Below, piece by piece: positions 17,945-27,070 of a stretch of DNA of 64,000 nucleotides. A program made the position numbers and the translations under genes. Location of the stretch: NCBI RefSeq assembly GCF_000819725.1, contig NZ_CDDH01000015.1, positions 61,883 through 125,882 of the forward strand. Direction: 5' to 3'. This DNA comes from Aeromonas australiensis (lineage in GTDB: Bacteria > Pseudomonadota > Gammaproteobacteria > Enterobacterales > Aeromonadaceae). Every line of letters starts with the position of its first letter. Within the stretch, counting starts at the first letter, position 1. The notes beneath the pieces were generated by a model. The model was not told the origin of the DNA and ran no database searches. It worked only from the letters and a program-made list of their open reading frames with translations.

Positions 17945-18880
17945 TCAGTCAAAGGCCCGCAGCCGCGTCACCAGCAGTTCTATAAAGCCCGGACGATCCA
18001 ACCCCAACAATACCAGCGCATTGGCTGGCTTGCCGGTCAGACCATAACGGTCCACCACCGTCATCCCCACGGTATGCTCGCCACTGGTTTCGATATCGAC
18101 CCGGCACTCGACCCCGTGGAACAGCTCGGGCGCCAGCAACCAGGCAATGGTACAGGGGTCGTGCAGTGGTGCACCAGCAAATCCCCACTTGGGATCCCGA
18201 TGGTAGATCATGAAAAAGTCGAGCAGCCCGGCCACGCACTGGGCCACCGGATTGGTGATGGCGCGCACCCGTTCGATATCCTCATCCATCACCTGCGCCT
18301 CGTGGGTCACATCAAGGCCACACATGGTGATGGGGATGCCCGACTTGAACACCATATCGGCCGCTTGTGGGTCCACATAAATATTGAATTCCGCAGCCGG
18401 GGTCCAGTTGCCGGCCCCTGCGGCGCCCCCCATCAGCACGATACGAGCGATCTTGAGTTTGAGCTCGGGGTGGGCCGCCAGCAGCAGGGCGATATTGGTG
18501 AGCGGGCCGGTCGGCACCAGAGTCACCGGCTCCGGGCTCTCGCGCAGGCACTTGGCCATCAGCTCAAGGGCCGTCATGGCTTGCGGTGCAAAGGCGGGAT
18601 CCGGCAGTGTGGGGCCATCGAGGCCCGACTCGCCATGGACGTTGTCGGCGATAATCAGCTCGCGGGCCAGCGGTTTCGGCGCCCCTGCCGCCACCGGAAT
18701 ATCGTCCCGCCCCAGCAGGGTGAGGATGCGCAGGGCATTGTTGAGGGTCTTGTCCGGTGTCTGGTTGCCCGCGCTGGTGGTGACCGCCAGCACCTTCAGT
18801 TCAGGGCTGGCCAGCGCCAGAATCAGGGCGATGGCGTCGTCGTGGCCGGGATCACAATCGAGAATAACGGGCAGTACCAT
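17945..18880 (-). CDS. rihA: Pyrimidine-specific ribonucleoside hydrolase
   Basis: The product has 311 residues from ATG 18880, placed by alignment with E. coli RihA ([16 protein letters not shown] versus [16 protein letters not shown] here). DCDPGHDD binds the catalytic calcium. [46 protein letters not shown] and [12 protein letters not shown] follow RihA nearly block by block. The enzyme splits cytidine and uridine into base and ribose in the cytoplasm. Together with udp nearby it points to pyrimidine nucleoside salvage. The upstream frame to 18913 adds residues with no similarity. Confidence 0.94.
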   Translation of the reverse strand: MVLPVILDCDPGHDDAIALILALASPELKVLAVTTSAGNQTPDKTLNNALRILTLLGRDDIPVAAGAPKPLARELIIADNVHGESGLDGPTLPDPAFAPQAMTALELMAKCLRESPEPVTLVPTGPLTNIALLLAAHPELKLKIARIVLMGGAAGAGNWTPAAEFNIYVDPQAADMVFKSGIPITMCGLDVTHEAQVMDEDIERVRAITNPVAQCVAGLLDFFMIYHRDPKWGFAGAPLHDPCTIAWLLAPELFHGVECRVDIETSGEHTVGMTVVDRYGLTGKPANALVLLGLDRPGFIELLVTRLRAFD

Positions 18881-19135
18881 GGGATGACTCCTTACAACAT
18901 AACAGGGAGCCATACCTTAACAAGCAAGTGTCGGATGAACTCGGGAGGGGGTCACAAAACGGCGCCTTGTTGCTGACCAGGGCGGTTTGCACTTTATACC
19001 GTCTCGCTCAACGCGGCTCATTATCAAGAGGTTGCATGGCGTCATCCCGTTCATTTTCCGAGGCTGCGCACCGCCCATTAGCCCGGTCGCGCCGGTTCGG
19101 GTATGATCGCCCCCCGTTTTCTGCCCGTGCGTCCT

Positions 19136-19831
19136 ATGTCTGTTATCGTCGACACCTTTATCGCCCCGCCCTGCAGTGCCGCCATCGAGATCCTGTTTGA
19201 GGATGATCACCTGTTGCTTATCAACAAGCCGAGCGGCCTGCTGAGTCTGTCGGGCAAGAACCCGCAGAACCTCGACTCGGTTCACTATCGCTTGGTGCAG
19301 GATTACCCCGGCTGCACCCTGGTCCATCGCCTCGATTTTGGTACCTCGGGCATCATGGTGGTGGCCAAAAACAAGACCATCAATGCCCTGCTCTGCCAGC
19401 AGTTCAGCCAGCGGGCGGTGAGCAAGGCCTACAGCGCCCTGCTGTGCGGTCATCTGGCTAGTGATGAAGGGCTTATCGATGCCCCCATCGCCAAGGATCC
19501 GGCCATTTTCCCGCTGATGAAGATCTGCGCCACCAGCGGCAAACCCGCCCGCTCCCGCTATCAGGTGATTGAGCGGCTGGAACCGCTGATGCAGGGACAG
19601 ACCGTGCCTTTGACCCGGGTACGACTGGTGCCACAGACCGGCCGCACCCATCAGCTGCGCATCCACAGCCAGCTGCTGGGCCACCCCATTCTCGGCTGCG
19701 ATCTCTATGGTGGCTTGCTGCCACCCGGCTGCGAACAGGCACCACGGCTGATGCTGCATGCCAGCGAGCTGGATTTTGCTCATCCGGTGAGCGGCGAGCC
19801 GATGCAGATCCGCTGTGCCGCGCCTTTTTAG
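19136..19831 (+). CDS. RluA-family pseudouridine synthase
   Basis: The product has 231 residues from ATG 19136 (the frame opens at 19103). LFEDDHLLLINKPSGLLSLSG opens the catalytic domain. LVHRLDFGTSGIMVVAKN holds the HRLD motif with the catalytic aspartate. RVRLVPQTGRTHQLRIHSQLLGHPILGC completes the fold. There is no S4 domain, and size and layout are like RluA (23S U746 and tRNA U32), but the RNA target cannot be assigned from sequence alone. It lies alone between rihA and udp. Confidence 0.88.
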   Translation: MSVIVDTFIAPPCSAAIEILFEDDHLLLINKPSGLLSLSGKNPQNLDSVHYRLVQDYPGCTLVHRLDFGTSGIMVVAKNKTINALLCQQFSQRAVSKAYSALLCGHLASDEGLIDAPIAKDPAIFPLMKICATSGKPARSRYQVIERLEPLMQGQTVPLTRVRLVPQTGRTHQLRIHSQLLGHPILGCDLYGGLLPPGCEQAPRLMLHASELDFAHPVSGEPMQIRCAAPF

Positions 19832-19985
19832 GAGCAATCAGTAGAGGCCGTCAGTAGATGGCAATAGACGCGAGTGCGGCGGGAATAGAGAAAGGCGTGA
19901 CGCGAGAAGAAAAGGGACAAACGGCGGATAAAGATAGGGGCCGCGCTTTCGCAACGGCCCCCACCCCCCACTCTTAGTGGTGCTA

Positions 19986-20741
19986 TCAGATCAGCTTGCG
20001 GGCAGCGCCCAGTACGATCTTGATGGCATCAGATTCGGTCTTCGCCATGGTCTCGGCGTTCGGGATCTCTTGCTGGGTACGGTTGACGATAACGCCAGCC
20101 ACCATACCGGCACGCAGGCCCTGGCTGGAGCACATGGTCAGCAGGGTTGCGGACTCCATCTCATAGTTCAGCACGCCCATGGCTTGCCACTCTTTCATGG
20201 AACCCTGGAAACGGCTCACTACGCGGCCGGATACGGTGTCGTAACGCTCCTGACCCGGGTAGAAGGTGTCAGATGAGGCAGTCACACCGATATGCAGCTT
20301 GGAGCCCATCTCTTTGGCGGTGTTGACCAGCGCGGTGGTGCAGTCGAAGTCGGCAACCGCCGGGAACTCCATGGGTGCAAAGTGCAGGCTGGCACCGTCG
20401 AGGCGCACGGAACCGGTGGTCACGATCACATCACCCACGTTCAGGTGCGGCTGGATGGCGCCGGTGGTGCCGATACGCAGGAAAGTGTTGATACCCAGCT
20501 GGGCCAGCTCTTCTACCGCGATGGAGGTGGACGGGCCACCGATACCGGTAGAGCAGATGATCACGGCCTTGCCGTCCATCTCGCCGCGCCAGGTAGTGAA
20601 TTCACGATGGCTGGCCAGGTGCACCGGGTTATCCAACAGCTCTGCGATACGCTTCACGCGCTCGGGGTCACCGGGGACGATCGCCAGGGTGGCGCCTTGC
20701 AGATCCGCTTTCTTCAAACCCAAGTGAAATACATCAGACAT
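19986..20741 (-). CDS. udp: Uridine phosphorylase
   Basis: The product has 251 residues from ATG 20741 after [45 protein letters not shown], read in two parts, is the N-terminus of E. coli Udp. [16 protein letters not shown] and YEMESATLL are the phosphate and nucleoside binding motifs of the NP-I family. It reversibly cleaves uridine with phosphate to uracil and ribose-1-phosphate. Upstream at 20920-20958 lie two LacI-type half palindromes that could be CytR/PurR-like operators. Confidence 0.96.
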   Translation of the reverse strand: MSDVFHLGLKKADLQGATLAIVPGDPERVKRIAELLDNPVHLASHREFTTWRGEMDGKAVIICSTGIGGPSTSIAVEELAQLGINTFLRIGTTGAIQPHLNVGDVIVTTGSVRLDGASLHFAPMEFPAVADFDCTTALVNTAKEMGSKLHIGVTASSDTFYPGQERYDTVSGRVVSRFQGSMKEWQAMGVLNYEMESATLLTMCSSQGLRAGMVAGVIVNRTQQEIPNAETMAKTESDAIKIVLGAARKLI

Positions 20742-20916
20742 AGTGGACTCCTGGTTGCCCCCTGCCAGCATGGTCAGGGCGCAAGTTAAGATGATTCTTT
20801 ATGGTACTTTCAAGCCTTTACCCCCCTCTTTGGGGAGGCGCCAACTATGGTCGAAAGCGCGGGCCAATTCCTTGAAGCGCCTCACATTTCCATGCATTGA
20901 CAGCCACAAATCACAC

Positions 20917-20959
20917 GCAAAACGTTTGCTAAGCCAATGAAATAATTAACAAACGTTTT
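20917..20959. promoter_or_regulatory. Paired AAACGTTTG/CAAACGTTT motifs upstream of udp
   Basis: AAACGTTTG (20920-20928) and CAAACGTTT (20950-20958) are perfect inverted copies 21 bases apart. Each is itself nearly palindromic around CG, like LacI-family (PurR or CytR type) operators. They lie about 180-215 bp upstream of udp and 165-205 bp before yiaY, so either gene might be the target. Confidence 0.45.
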
Positions 20960-21124
20960 TCCACCTGCCGGGCCCGACGCGAGAAAGTCAAGCCCGGTTC
21001 AGCGCTGAATTAACGACTCGTGATCGACTCCGTAAAGTTGTAAACAAGATGCTTTTGTATCCCTTTTAAAGTGCTAGTCTGTCCCAAAGATACCACTTAA
21101 TGGCTAACTAACAGGGAGTACATC

Positions 21125-22276
21125 ATGGCGACATTCAAGTTCTATATTCCGGCCATCAACCTGATGGGTGCCGGCTGTCTGCAAGAGGCTGCCGCCGATA
21201 TCAAGGGTTATGGCTATGGCAAGGCGTTGATCGTCACCGACAAAATTCTCAATCAGATCGGCGTGGTCGCCAAGCTCACCACCCTGTTGGCTGAACATGG
21301 CATTGAGAGCGTGGTTTTCGATGAGACCAAACCCAACCCCACCACCAACAACGTTGAAGCGGGTCTGGCGATGATCAAGGCCAACGGCTGCGACTGCGTC
21401 ATCTCGCTGGGTGGCGGCTCGCCCCACGACTGCGCCAAGGGCATTGCGCTGGTGGCCGCCAACGGAGGCAGCATCAAGGATTACGAAGGGGTGGATCGCT
21501 CCGCCAAGCCGCAACTGCCGCTTATCGCCATCAACACCACCGCCGGTACCGCCTCCGAGATGACCCGCTTCTGCATCATCACCGACGAAGCGCGCCACGT
21601 GAAAATGGCCATCATCGACAAGCACGTTACCCCGCTGATGTCGGTCAACGATCCCGAGCTGATGCTGGCCAAGCCGGCCGGTCTCACCGCCGCCACCGGT
21701 ATGGATGCCCTGACCCACGCCATCGAGGCCTATGTCTCCACCATCGCCACCCCGGTAACCGATGCCAGCGCCGTGATGGCCATCGAGCTGATTGCCAAGC
21801 ACCTGCGCACCGCCGTTCACCAGGGCGATGACCTGCACGCCCGCGAGCAGATGGCCTATGCCCAGTTCCTGGCCGGCATGGCCTTCAACAACGCAAGCCT
21901 GGGCTACGTGCACGCCATGGCCCACCAGCTGGGCGGTTTCTATGACCTGCCCCATGGTGTCTGCAACGCCGTGCTGCTACCCCATGTTCAGGCGTTCAAC
22001 GCCCAGGTGAGCGCGGCTCGTCTGAAAGATGTGGCCCGCTACATGGGGGTGGATGTGAGCGCCATGAACGACGAGCAGGGCGCCGCCGCTGCCATTGCCG
22101 CCATCAAGCAGCTGGCGCTGGATGTGAAGATCCCGGCCGGTCTGGAGCAGCTCGGCGTCAAGGCCGATGACTTCGATACCCTGGCCAGCAACGCCCTGAA
22201 AGATGCCTGCGGCTTCACCAACCCGAAACAGGCGAGCCACGACGAGATCGTCGCCATCTTCCGCGCGGCGATGTAA
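21125..22276 (+). CDS. yiaY: Iron-containing alcohol dehydrogenase, YiaY type
   Basis: This 383-residue group III dehydrogenase is very like E. coli YiaY through [56 protein letters not shown] and [29 protein letters not shown]. The Asp and three His positions for metal binding are present ([28 protein letters not shown]). YiaY has been described as an L-threonine dehydrogenase; family members also act on ethanol or propanediol. The ATG follows AGGGAGTACATC. It stands alone with its own terminator. Confidence 0.9.
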   Translation: MATFKFYIPAINLMGAGCLQEAAADIKGYGYGKALIVTDKILNQIGVVAKLTTLLAEHGIESVVFDETKPNPTTNNVEAGLAMIKANGCDCVISLGGGSPHDCAKGIALVAANGGSIKDYEGVDRSAKPQLPLIAINTTAGTASEMTRFCIITDEARHVKMAIIDKHVTPLMSVNDPELMLAKPAGLTAATGMDALTHAIEAYVSTIATPVTDASAVMAIELIAKHLRTAVHQGDDLHAREQMAYAQFLAGMAFNNASLGYVHAMAHQLGGFYDLPHGVCNAVLLPHVQAFNAQVSAARLKDVARYMGVDVSAMNDEQGAAAAIAAIKQLALDVKIPAGLEQLGVKADDFDTLASNALKDACGFTNPKQASHDEIVAIFRAAM

Positions 22277-22295
22277 CGGCTGCCGGATTGCCCAT

Positions 22296-22320
22296 AAGGG
22301 TCGCAGTGCGACCCTTTTTA
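22296..22320 (+). terminator. Intrinsic terminator after yiaY
   Basis: AAGGGTCGCA and TGCGACCCTT form the stem, followed by TTTTTA. Confidence 0.87.
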
Positions 22321-22414
22321 TTGGCTGATGGATCAATGGCTTTTTACTTCCGTGGAGGGAGTCGGTATGATTCGGCCAGCGTAAAAAGACTTGAATGGAT
22401 GATCTGAACTCGAT

Positions 22415-22753
22415 ATGCGGATGAAACAGCTGATTGCCGCGGCCTTGACCGCCCTCACCCTCTCCGGTTGCAGCCTGGTCTATCGTATCGATATTCCCCA
22501 GGGCAACTATGTGGAACAAAAACAGGTCGACAAACTGCGCCAGGGGATGACCCGCGAGCAGGTCAGCTATGTGCTGGGGACCCCTATGCTGCGTGACGGC
22601 TTTGACCCCAACAGCTGGTACTACCTCTATGAGTTCCAGCCGGGCCGAGGCCAGAAAGAGCGTAAAGAGCTCACTGTGACCTTTGCCAATGACAGGCTCA
22701 CCACGGTGACGGGGGACTTCCCGCTGCCAGCCGCCTTCAATACCCCGCTCTGA
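22415..22753 (+). CDS. bamE: Outer membrane protein assembly factor BamE
   Basis: The product has 112 residues. The signal ends in the lipobox LSGC (residues 17-20), giving an outer-membrane lipoprotein. YRIDIPQGNYVEQKQVDKLR and GMTREQVSYVLGTPMLRDGFDPNSWYYLYE are the diagnostic BamE/SmpA segments. BamE is an accessory subunit of the BAM complex that folds beta-barrel proteins. The annotated ATG is GATATGCGGATG; a second ATG three codons in is equally possible. It is followed by its own terminator. Confidence 0.95.
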   Translation: MRMKQLIAAALTALTLSGCSLVYRIDIPQGNYVEQKQVDKLRQGMTREQVSYVLGTPMLRDGFDPNSWYYLYEFQPGRGQKERKELTVTFANDRLTTVTGDFPLPAAFNTPL

Positions 22754-22760
22754 TATCCCG

Positions 22761-22790
22761 CAAAACCGGCCTCGCGCCGGTTTTGTTTTA
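22761..22790 (+). terminator. Intrinsic terminator after bamE
   Basis: AAAACCGGC and GCCGGTTTT pair around CTCGC, with a T-rich tail. Confidence 0.9.
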
Positions 22791-22936
22791 TCCAGCCCTG
22801 CACTATCTATCCTGCCCGTGATCCTGTCTGGGAATCCTGTGTCATCTCTTCCCATTGCAGCTGCCTGCAAATTGGCTGATGCTGATGAGCAGCCACCATG
22901 GCATCAACACCATCAAATAACACAGGGAGCATCCCC

Positions 22937-23566
22937 ATGAGCCGGATCCTGATTGCCGGAGCCAGCGGCCTGATCGGTCGCGAACTGGTGCAGCAACTGC
23001 CTGCCGAACATGAACTGACCCTGCTCTGTCGCAAGCAGGGCAAGGAGGCACACCACTGGCTACCGGTCGATTTTGATGATCTGGCCAGCGTCACCCTCTC
23101 CCGCCCGGTCGATATCGCCTTCTGTGCCCTCGGCACCACCCGCAAGGAGGCGGGCTCTGCCGAGGCGTTTCGCCGGGTCGATCTCGACTATGTGGTCGCC
23201 TTTGCCGAACTGGCCCGCCGCCACGGCTGTCAACGCCTTATCGTGGTCTCGAGCATGGGAGCCAGCGCATCGTCCCCGGCTCTCTATCCGCGTACTAAGG
23301 GAAAGATGGAGCAGGCCCTGCTGGCCCAATCCTGGCCACGGCTCGCCATCGTGCGGCCCGCCATGCTGCTGGGGGATCGCCAGCCACCACGCCTCTCCGA
23401 GCAGATCTTTCAGACTATCTACCCGCTGTTTCGGCCGCTGCTGGTGGGCAAGCTCACCCGCTGGCGCGCCATCGAGGCCCGTCAGGTGGCCCGCGCCATG
23501 ATCGCCCTCTCGAAACTGCCCGCCGGGTGCGAGATTGTCGAAAACGAGCAGTTGCTGGCCCTCTGA
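22937..23566 (+). CDS. NAD(P)-binding atypical short-chain dehydrogenase-like protein
   Basis: The product has 209 residues from ATG 22937 after AGGGAGCATCCCC. RILIAGASGLIGRELVQQL is a G-x-x-G-x-x-G Rossmann motif. DIAFCALGTTRKEAGSAEAFRRVDLDYV, read in parts, and SSMGASASSPALYPRTKGKMEQAL match the NmrA/YbjT-like group of atypical SDRs, in which the catalytic Tyr-Lys pair is partly kept (YPRTKGK). The substrate is unknown. It is a single gene with a terminator 45 bases downstream. Confidence 0.82.
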   Translation: MSRILIAGASGLIGRELVQQLPAEHELTLLCRKQGKEAHHWLPVDFDDLASVTLSRPVDIAFCALGTTRKEAGSAEAFRRVDLDYVVAFAELARRHGCQRLIVVSSMGASASSPALYPRTKGKMEQALLAQSWPRLAIVRPAMLLGDRQPPRLSEQIFQTIYPLFRPLLVGKLTRWRAIEARQVARAMIALSKLPAGCEIVENEQLLAL

Positions 23567-23610
23567 ACCCGCCCTTCCCCACTACTTACGCACAGAGCCG
23601 CATAAACAGC

Positions 23611-23640
23611 AGGGCAAGCCAATTGGCTTGCCCTTTGTTT
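23611..23640. terminator. Bidirectional terminator between SDR-like and PLP decarboxylase genes
   Basis: AGGGCAAGCC and GGCTTGCCCT form a perfect 10 bp stem around AATT. Confidence 0.88.
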
Positions 23641-23710
23641 ATCTGTTGGCGAGGTACCCTGACCGCCTTTTGCCATCACAGGCCACGCTCAGCTGTCAGG
23701 GCCACATCCG

Positions 23711-25405
23711 TCAGCCGCGAATATGGTCGATAAAAGCGTCGATCTGCTCGCGGGTGCAGGCGGGGTTCATAAAGACAGCCTTCTCCCCGGCGATGTAAGA
23801 GTATTTGCCGCGGGCGTCATAGTCGGAGTGGGCCACCGCCTCCACCCAGTTGGTGTAGAGCCCCACCTTGCCGCGCCCCTTGAACAGGCTGCGGTGATAG
23901 TCGGTATTGCGCTGCAGTCGCGCCTTGTAGGCAGGATCGCTGGAGCGGGCCAGCTCGAAGGCGAACTCGGCCTCCGGATCGCTCACCCACTCGGGATTGT
24001 AGATCTTGAAGCCGACACTCGGCCCCTGATTCTCCTGCGCCACCAGCTTGACGTTGCCGAGCTGGCTTAACCGGAAGCGGAAGTAGTTGGCATTTTGCAG
24101 GCAGTGGGCCAGCACGGTGCGATACCCCTCGACCCCCATGTAGTTGAGCGCCGCATAGGCACCGAACAGACCGCTCGCACCACGGGAGCACTCGATGGTG
24201 GATTGCAGGTGGGTCTGGCCCTGAATGTCCCGCTCGAAGTAGGAGAAGTTCTCCGGGTCATTCTCCATCGCCTTGAGGTCATCCTGCTCCTTGATCATCA
24301 CCAGACTGGAGGTGTAGGGCACATAGCCCCACTTCTGGAAGTCGACGGTAAAGGAGTCGGCATATTTGAGCTCGGCAAAGCGTGCCACGTTGCGCTCAAT
24401 CCCCGCCAGAGTGGCGCTGTTGATGGCGAGCGGGTTGGCGGCAAAGTCGTAATCGAGGAAGAAGATCATCGACCAGCCGATGGCTGCGTCGACGTGGATA
24501 TGGGGCTTGACCACCACCTCAAACTGCTCGCAGAGGCGATTGCGCAGCTCGAACACGGGTTTCACCTGATCCACCCCGAAGGTGTCGGTGGTGCCCATGG
24601 TGAGCATGATGGTCGGCACCACGTGTTTCAGGGCAAAACAGGCGGTCAGGGTGCGCTCGAGGTGGTCGAGATCGATGTCATTGTTCTCACCCACCTGAAT
24701 GCGAATGGTCTTGTTCTCGATGTCGACCCCGAGCAGGGAGAGGTTGGTGATGTTGGAGTAGTGACCGCCCTGAGAGTTGATAATGCGATAATCCTGATAG
24801 TGGCCGAGCCCCTTGTGCTTGGCATCGGGCAAGCTTTTGCGAATGCCGAGCAAATAGCCGTAGAGGTTACAGAAGGTCCCCCCCTGGGTGAAGATGCCGG
24901 TGGCGCGAGCCGGGTCGTAACCTGCCAGCAGCGCAATCTGGCGCACCACCTTCTTCTCCAGCTCCTCGGCCACCCCGGCGTATTCGGAGTAGACCAGATT
25001 GGGGTTGGCCAGAATGCCCAGCTGGGCGCCGTAGATGGCGGGATCCGCCGACATGGTGATGACGTTCTCGACGCTGGCGGGGTTCTCCCAATCCTTCGAT
25101 AGAGCAGCGGCAAAGAGCAGCTCGGCCATCGGTTCGCCAGGGGTGCGCATGGGGGCAGGCACCGGCATGGTCTCGCAGAGATCGGTCAAGCGGGCACGGC
25201 CATCAGGCCAGGCGTTCAGGCGGGCATCGGGGGCCAGGCCACGGGCCCGAAATTCGTTGAGGGTGGCAAATCCGGGTTCACGAAAGACCGGCCAGAGATC
25301 GGGATTGCGCGAGAAAAAGTTGGCTTTGACGGTGGCGAAACGGGCAGAGAAATCGGGGTGGACGGCATTGACACTTTCGTCTTGAAGATAAACTAAGTCA
25401 CTCAT
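23711..25405 (-). CDS. PLP-dependent group II decarboxylase family protein
   Basis: The product has 564 residues. TGIFTQGGTFCNLYGYLLGIR contacts the cofactor phosphate, HIHVDAAIGWSMIFF carries the Asp that pairs with the pyridine nitrogen, and DSFTVDFQKWGYVPYTSSLVM holds the Schiff-base lysine. The residue before that lysine is Gln, where most glutamate/tyrosine/DOPA-type enzymes have His. EPMAELLFAAALSKDWENPAS near residue 95 matches the substrate-entry region of the family. The amino acid substrate cannot be named; aspartate, diaminobutyrate and tyrosine decarboxylases share this fold. It stands alone between terminators. Confidence 0.85.
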   Translation of the reverse strand: MSDLVYLQDESVNAVHPDFSARFATVKANFFSRNPDLWPVFREPGFATLNEFRARGLAPDARLNAWPDGRARLTDLCETMPVPAPMRTPGEPMAELLFAAALSKDWENPASVENVITMSADPAIYGAQLGILANPNLVYSEYAGVAEELEKKVVRQIALLAGYDPARATGIFTQGGTFCNLYGYLLGIRKSLPDAKHKGLGHYQDYRIINSQGGHYSNITNLSLLGVDIENKTIRIQVGENNDIDLDHLERTLTACFALKHVVPTIMLTMGTTDTFGVDQVKPVFELRNRLCEQFEVVVKPHIHVDAAIGWSMIFFLDYDFAANPLAINSATLAGIERNVARFAELKYADSFTVDFQKWGYVPYTSSLVMIKEQDDLKAMENDPENFSYFERDIQGQTHLQSTIECSRGASGLFGAYAALNYMGVEGYRTVLAHCLQNANYFRFRLSQLGNVKLVAQENQGPSVGFKIYNPEWVSDPEAEFAFELARSSDPAYKARLQRNTDYHRSLFKGRGKVGLYTNWVEAVAHSDYDARGKYSYIAGEKAVFMNPACTREQIDAFIDHIRG

Positions 25406-25527
25406 TTTTATACCATTAGTACAGCAAATGTGCGGCCGTTATACCCCTGTGTCAGCAGGGCCGACAGTGACAATATCTAATGGCCTACCCTACTTTTTGT
25501 CATGTATCAGCCATGACAAGGGCTGGC

Positions 25528-25556
25528 AAAAAGGCGCCTTTCTGGCGCCTCTTTAT
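25528..25556 (-). terminator. Intrinsic terminator after lplA
   Basis: GGCGCC-agaaa-GGCGCC followed by TTTTT on the minus strand, about 70 bases after the lplA stop. Confidence 0.87.
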
Positions 25557-25624
25557 ATTTCGTGATCTTGCTCCCATCCTGGCTGACAACGCACTAACGG
25601 ACCGCCATCAGCACAGCGCCCCCC

Positions 25625-26641
25625 TCAACGCAGGGCAGCCAACAGCCACCGGATAAACTCCACCAGCTCGACCTGCTGCTGCGGAAAGGCCGCCAACCAG
25701 GGCTGCAGGCGCGCGGCGACGGCGTCCGGTCGATAGCCGCAGCCCGCCAGTTCGGTCGCCAGCAGATCAAACGGGGCCGGCTCCAGAGTATCGCTAAAGA
25801 GCTGCGCCCGGGTGATGACCCCTTTCGCCACATCAAAGTGCAGCTCCACCCCGCCCCAGCTGAACCGCTCCTCCAGCAGATGGCTGAACGCCGGAGCATG
25901 GCCATAGTTCCACTCCCAGCTGCGCTGGCGAGCGAAGGTCTCGGCAAAACCGGGCAGATCGGGCATCTGCTCGGGGGAGATATGCTCGGGCTCAACTCGC
26001 GCGCCATAGTGGTGGAAGAAGGCTTCGGCAAGGGCCTCGCTCACCTGTTGATGGTCGATCCCCGCCAGCAGTTCGCACAGGTTGGCCACCCGGCTGCGCA
26101 CCGAGTTGATCCCCTTGGCCGCCAGTTTCTTGGGGTCGGGGTTGAGGTAGTTGGCAAGGCGGCCGAGATCGGCATCCAGCAGCAGGGTGCCGTGGTGGAA
26201 CCCGCGATCCAGAGTCTCCCTGTAAGCCGACCCCGATACCTTGCGCTCCCCGTCCGGGGTCGCCACCAGCAGATCGTTGCGACCGGAGGCAAACGCCTCG
26301 ATCCCCAATCCCTTGAGCCCGTTCAGCACGATGGCGGTGGAGACACTCTTGTCATACTCCGGCTTGCCCGCCATAAAGGTGAAACAGCTGTTGCCAAGGT
26401 CGTGGAACACGGCGCCACCGCCACTGCTGCGGCGGGCCAGGGTGACCCCATCCTCTTCCATGCGGCGGGTATTGCACTCCTTCCACGGGTTCTGGGCCCG
26501 GCCGATCACCACGGTATTGGCGTTGCGCCAGAGGAACAGCACCCGCTGGCCGGGGTCCATCTGGCGGAAAATGCACTCCTCAACGGCCAGATTGAACAGG
26601 GGATCGTGAGAGTCGGAGACAAGCAGACACAAGCGGGACAT
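25625..26641 (-). CDS. lplA: Lipoate--protein ligase A
   Basis: The product has 338 residues, the same size as E. coli Lpl[14 protein letters not shown] starts the catalytic domain; [20 protein letters not shown] and [20 protein letters not shown] hold the lipoyl-adenylate binding loop. [21 protein letters not shown] contains the conserved lysine region. The C-terminal 90 residues are the accessory domain. It activates free lipoate with ATP and attaches it to lipoyl domains of pyruvate and 2-oxoglutarate dehydrogenases and GcvH. The start ATG at 26641 follows a GGTCTTTTT tract with a weak ribosome site. Confidence 0.95.
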   Translation of the reverse strand: MSRLCLLVSDSHDPLFNLAVEECIFRQMDPGQRVLFLWRNANTVVIGRAQNPWKECNTRRMEEDGVTLARRSSGGGAVFHDLGNSCFTFMAGKPEYDKSVSTAIVLNGLKGLGIEAFASGRNDLLVATPDGERKVSGSAYRETLDRGFHHGTLLLDADLGRLANYLNPDPKKLAAKGINSVRSRVANLCELLAGIDHQQVSEALAEAFFHHYGARVEPEHISPEQMPDLPGFAETFARQRSWEWNYGHAPAFSHLLEERFSWGGVELHFDVAKGVITRAQLFSDTLEPAPFDLLATELAGCGYRPDAVAARLQPWLAAFPQQQVELVEFIRWLLAALR

Positions 26642-27070
26642 AAAAAGACCTTATCCGGAACTGGGGGCAGCATGATAACACTGACGGGGTACCATCACTG
26701 AGCAGTCGCACATTAACCGGTGCGCAGCAGCCGCGATACATTTGGGTCACACCTGACCGCCTCATAAAAGTATCTATTGATATAACGACACAGCTTGACG
26801 TGCAACCACGGAAAAAATGCAGTCAAGCCACAATAACAACGATAAAAACGGGAAAAGTGGCTAGAATGCGACCACTTCGATAGGCCATATGACTCTCTTA
26901 TTGGTCACATAACTTGCAAAAAAGCGGCATGTATCCATCCCGTGTGATGAACGACACAAAAATGACTTTCCAACCCCCCTATACCCCATTGCAAACGCCT
27001 TTTCTCCCCTTGCAGGTGACACAAAATTGCTTGAATCTAGCCTAGACACCGCTCCCGAGAGAAACGTTGT
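26642..27070. other. Divergent intergenic region between lplA and sensor GGDEF gene
   Basis: This 429 bp region must hold both promoters. It is AT-richer than the flanking genes. I found no palindromic operator or small gene; frames crossing it are extensions of antisense frames. Confidence 0.4.
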
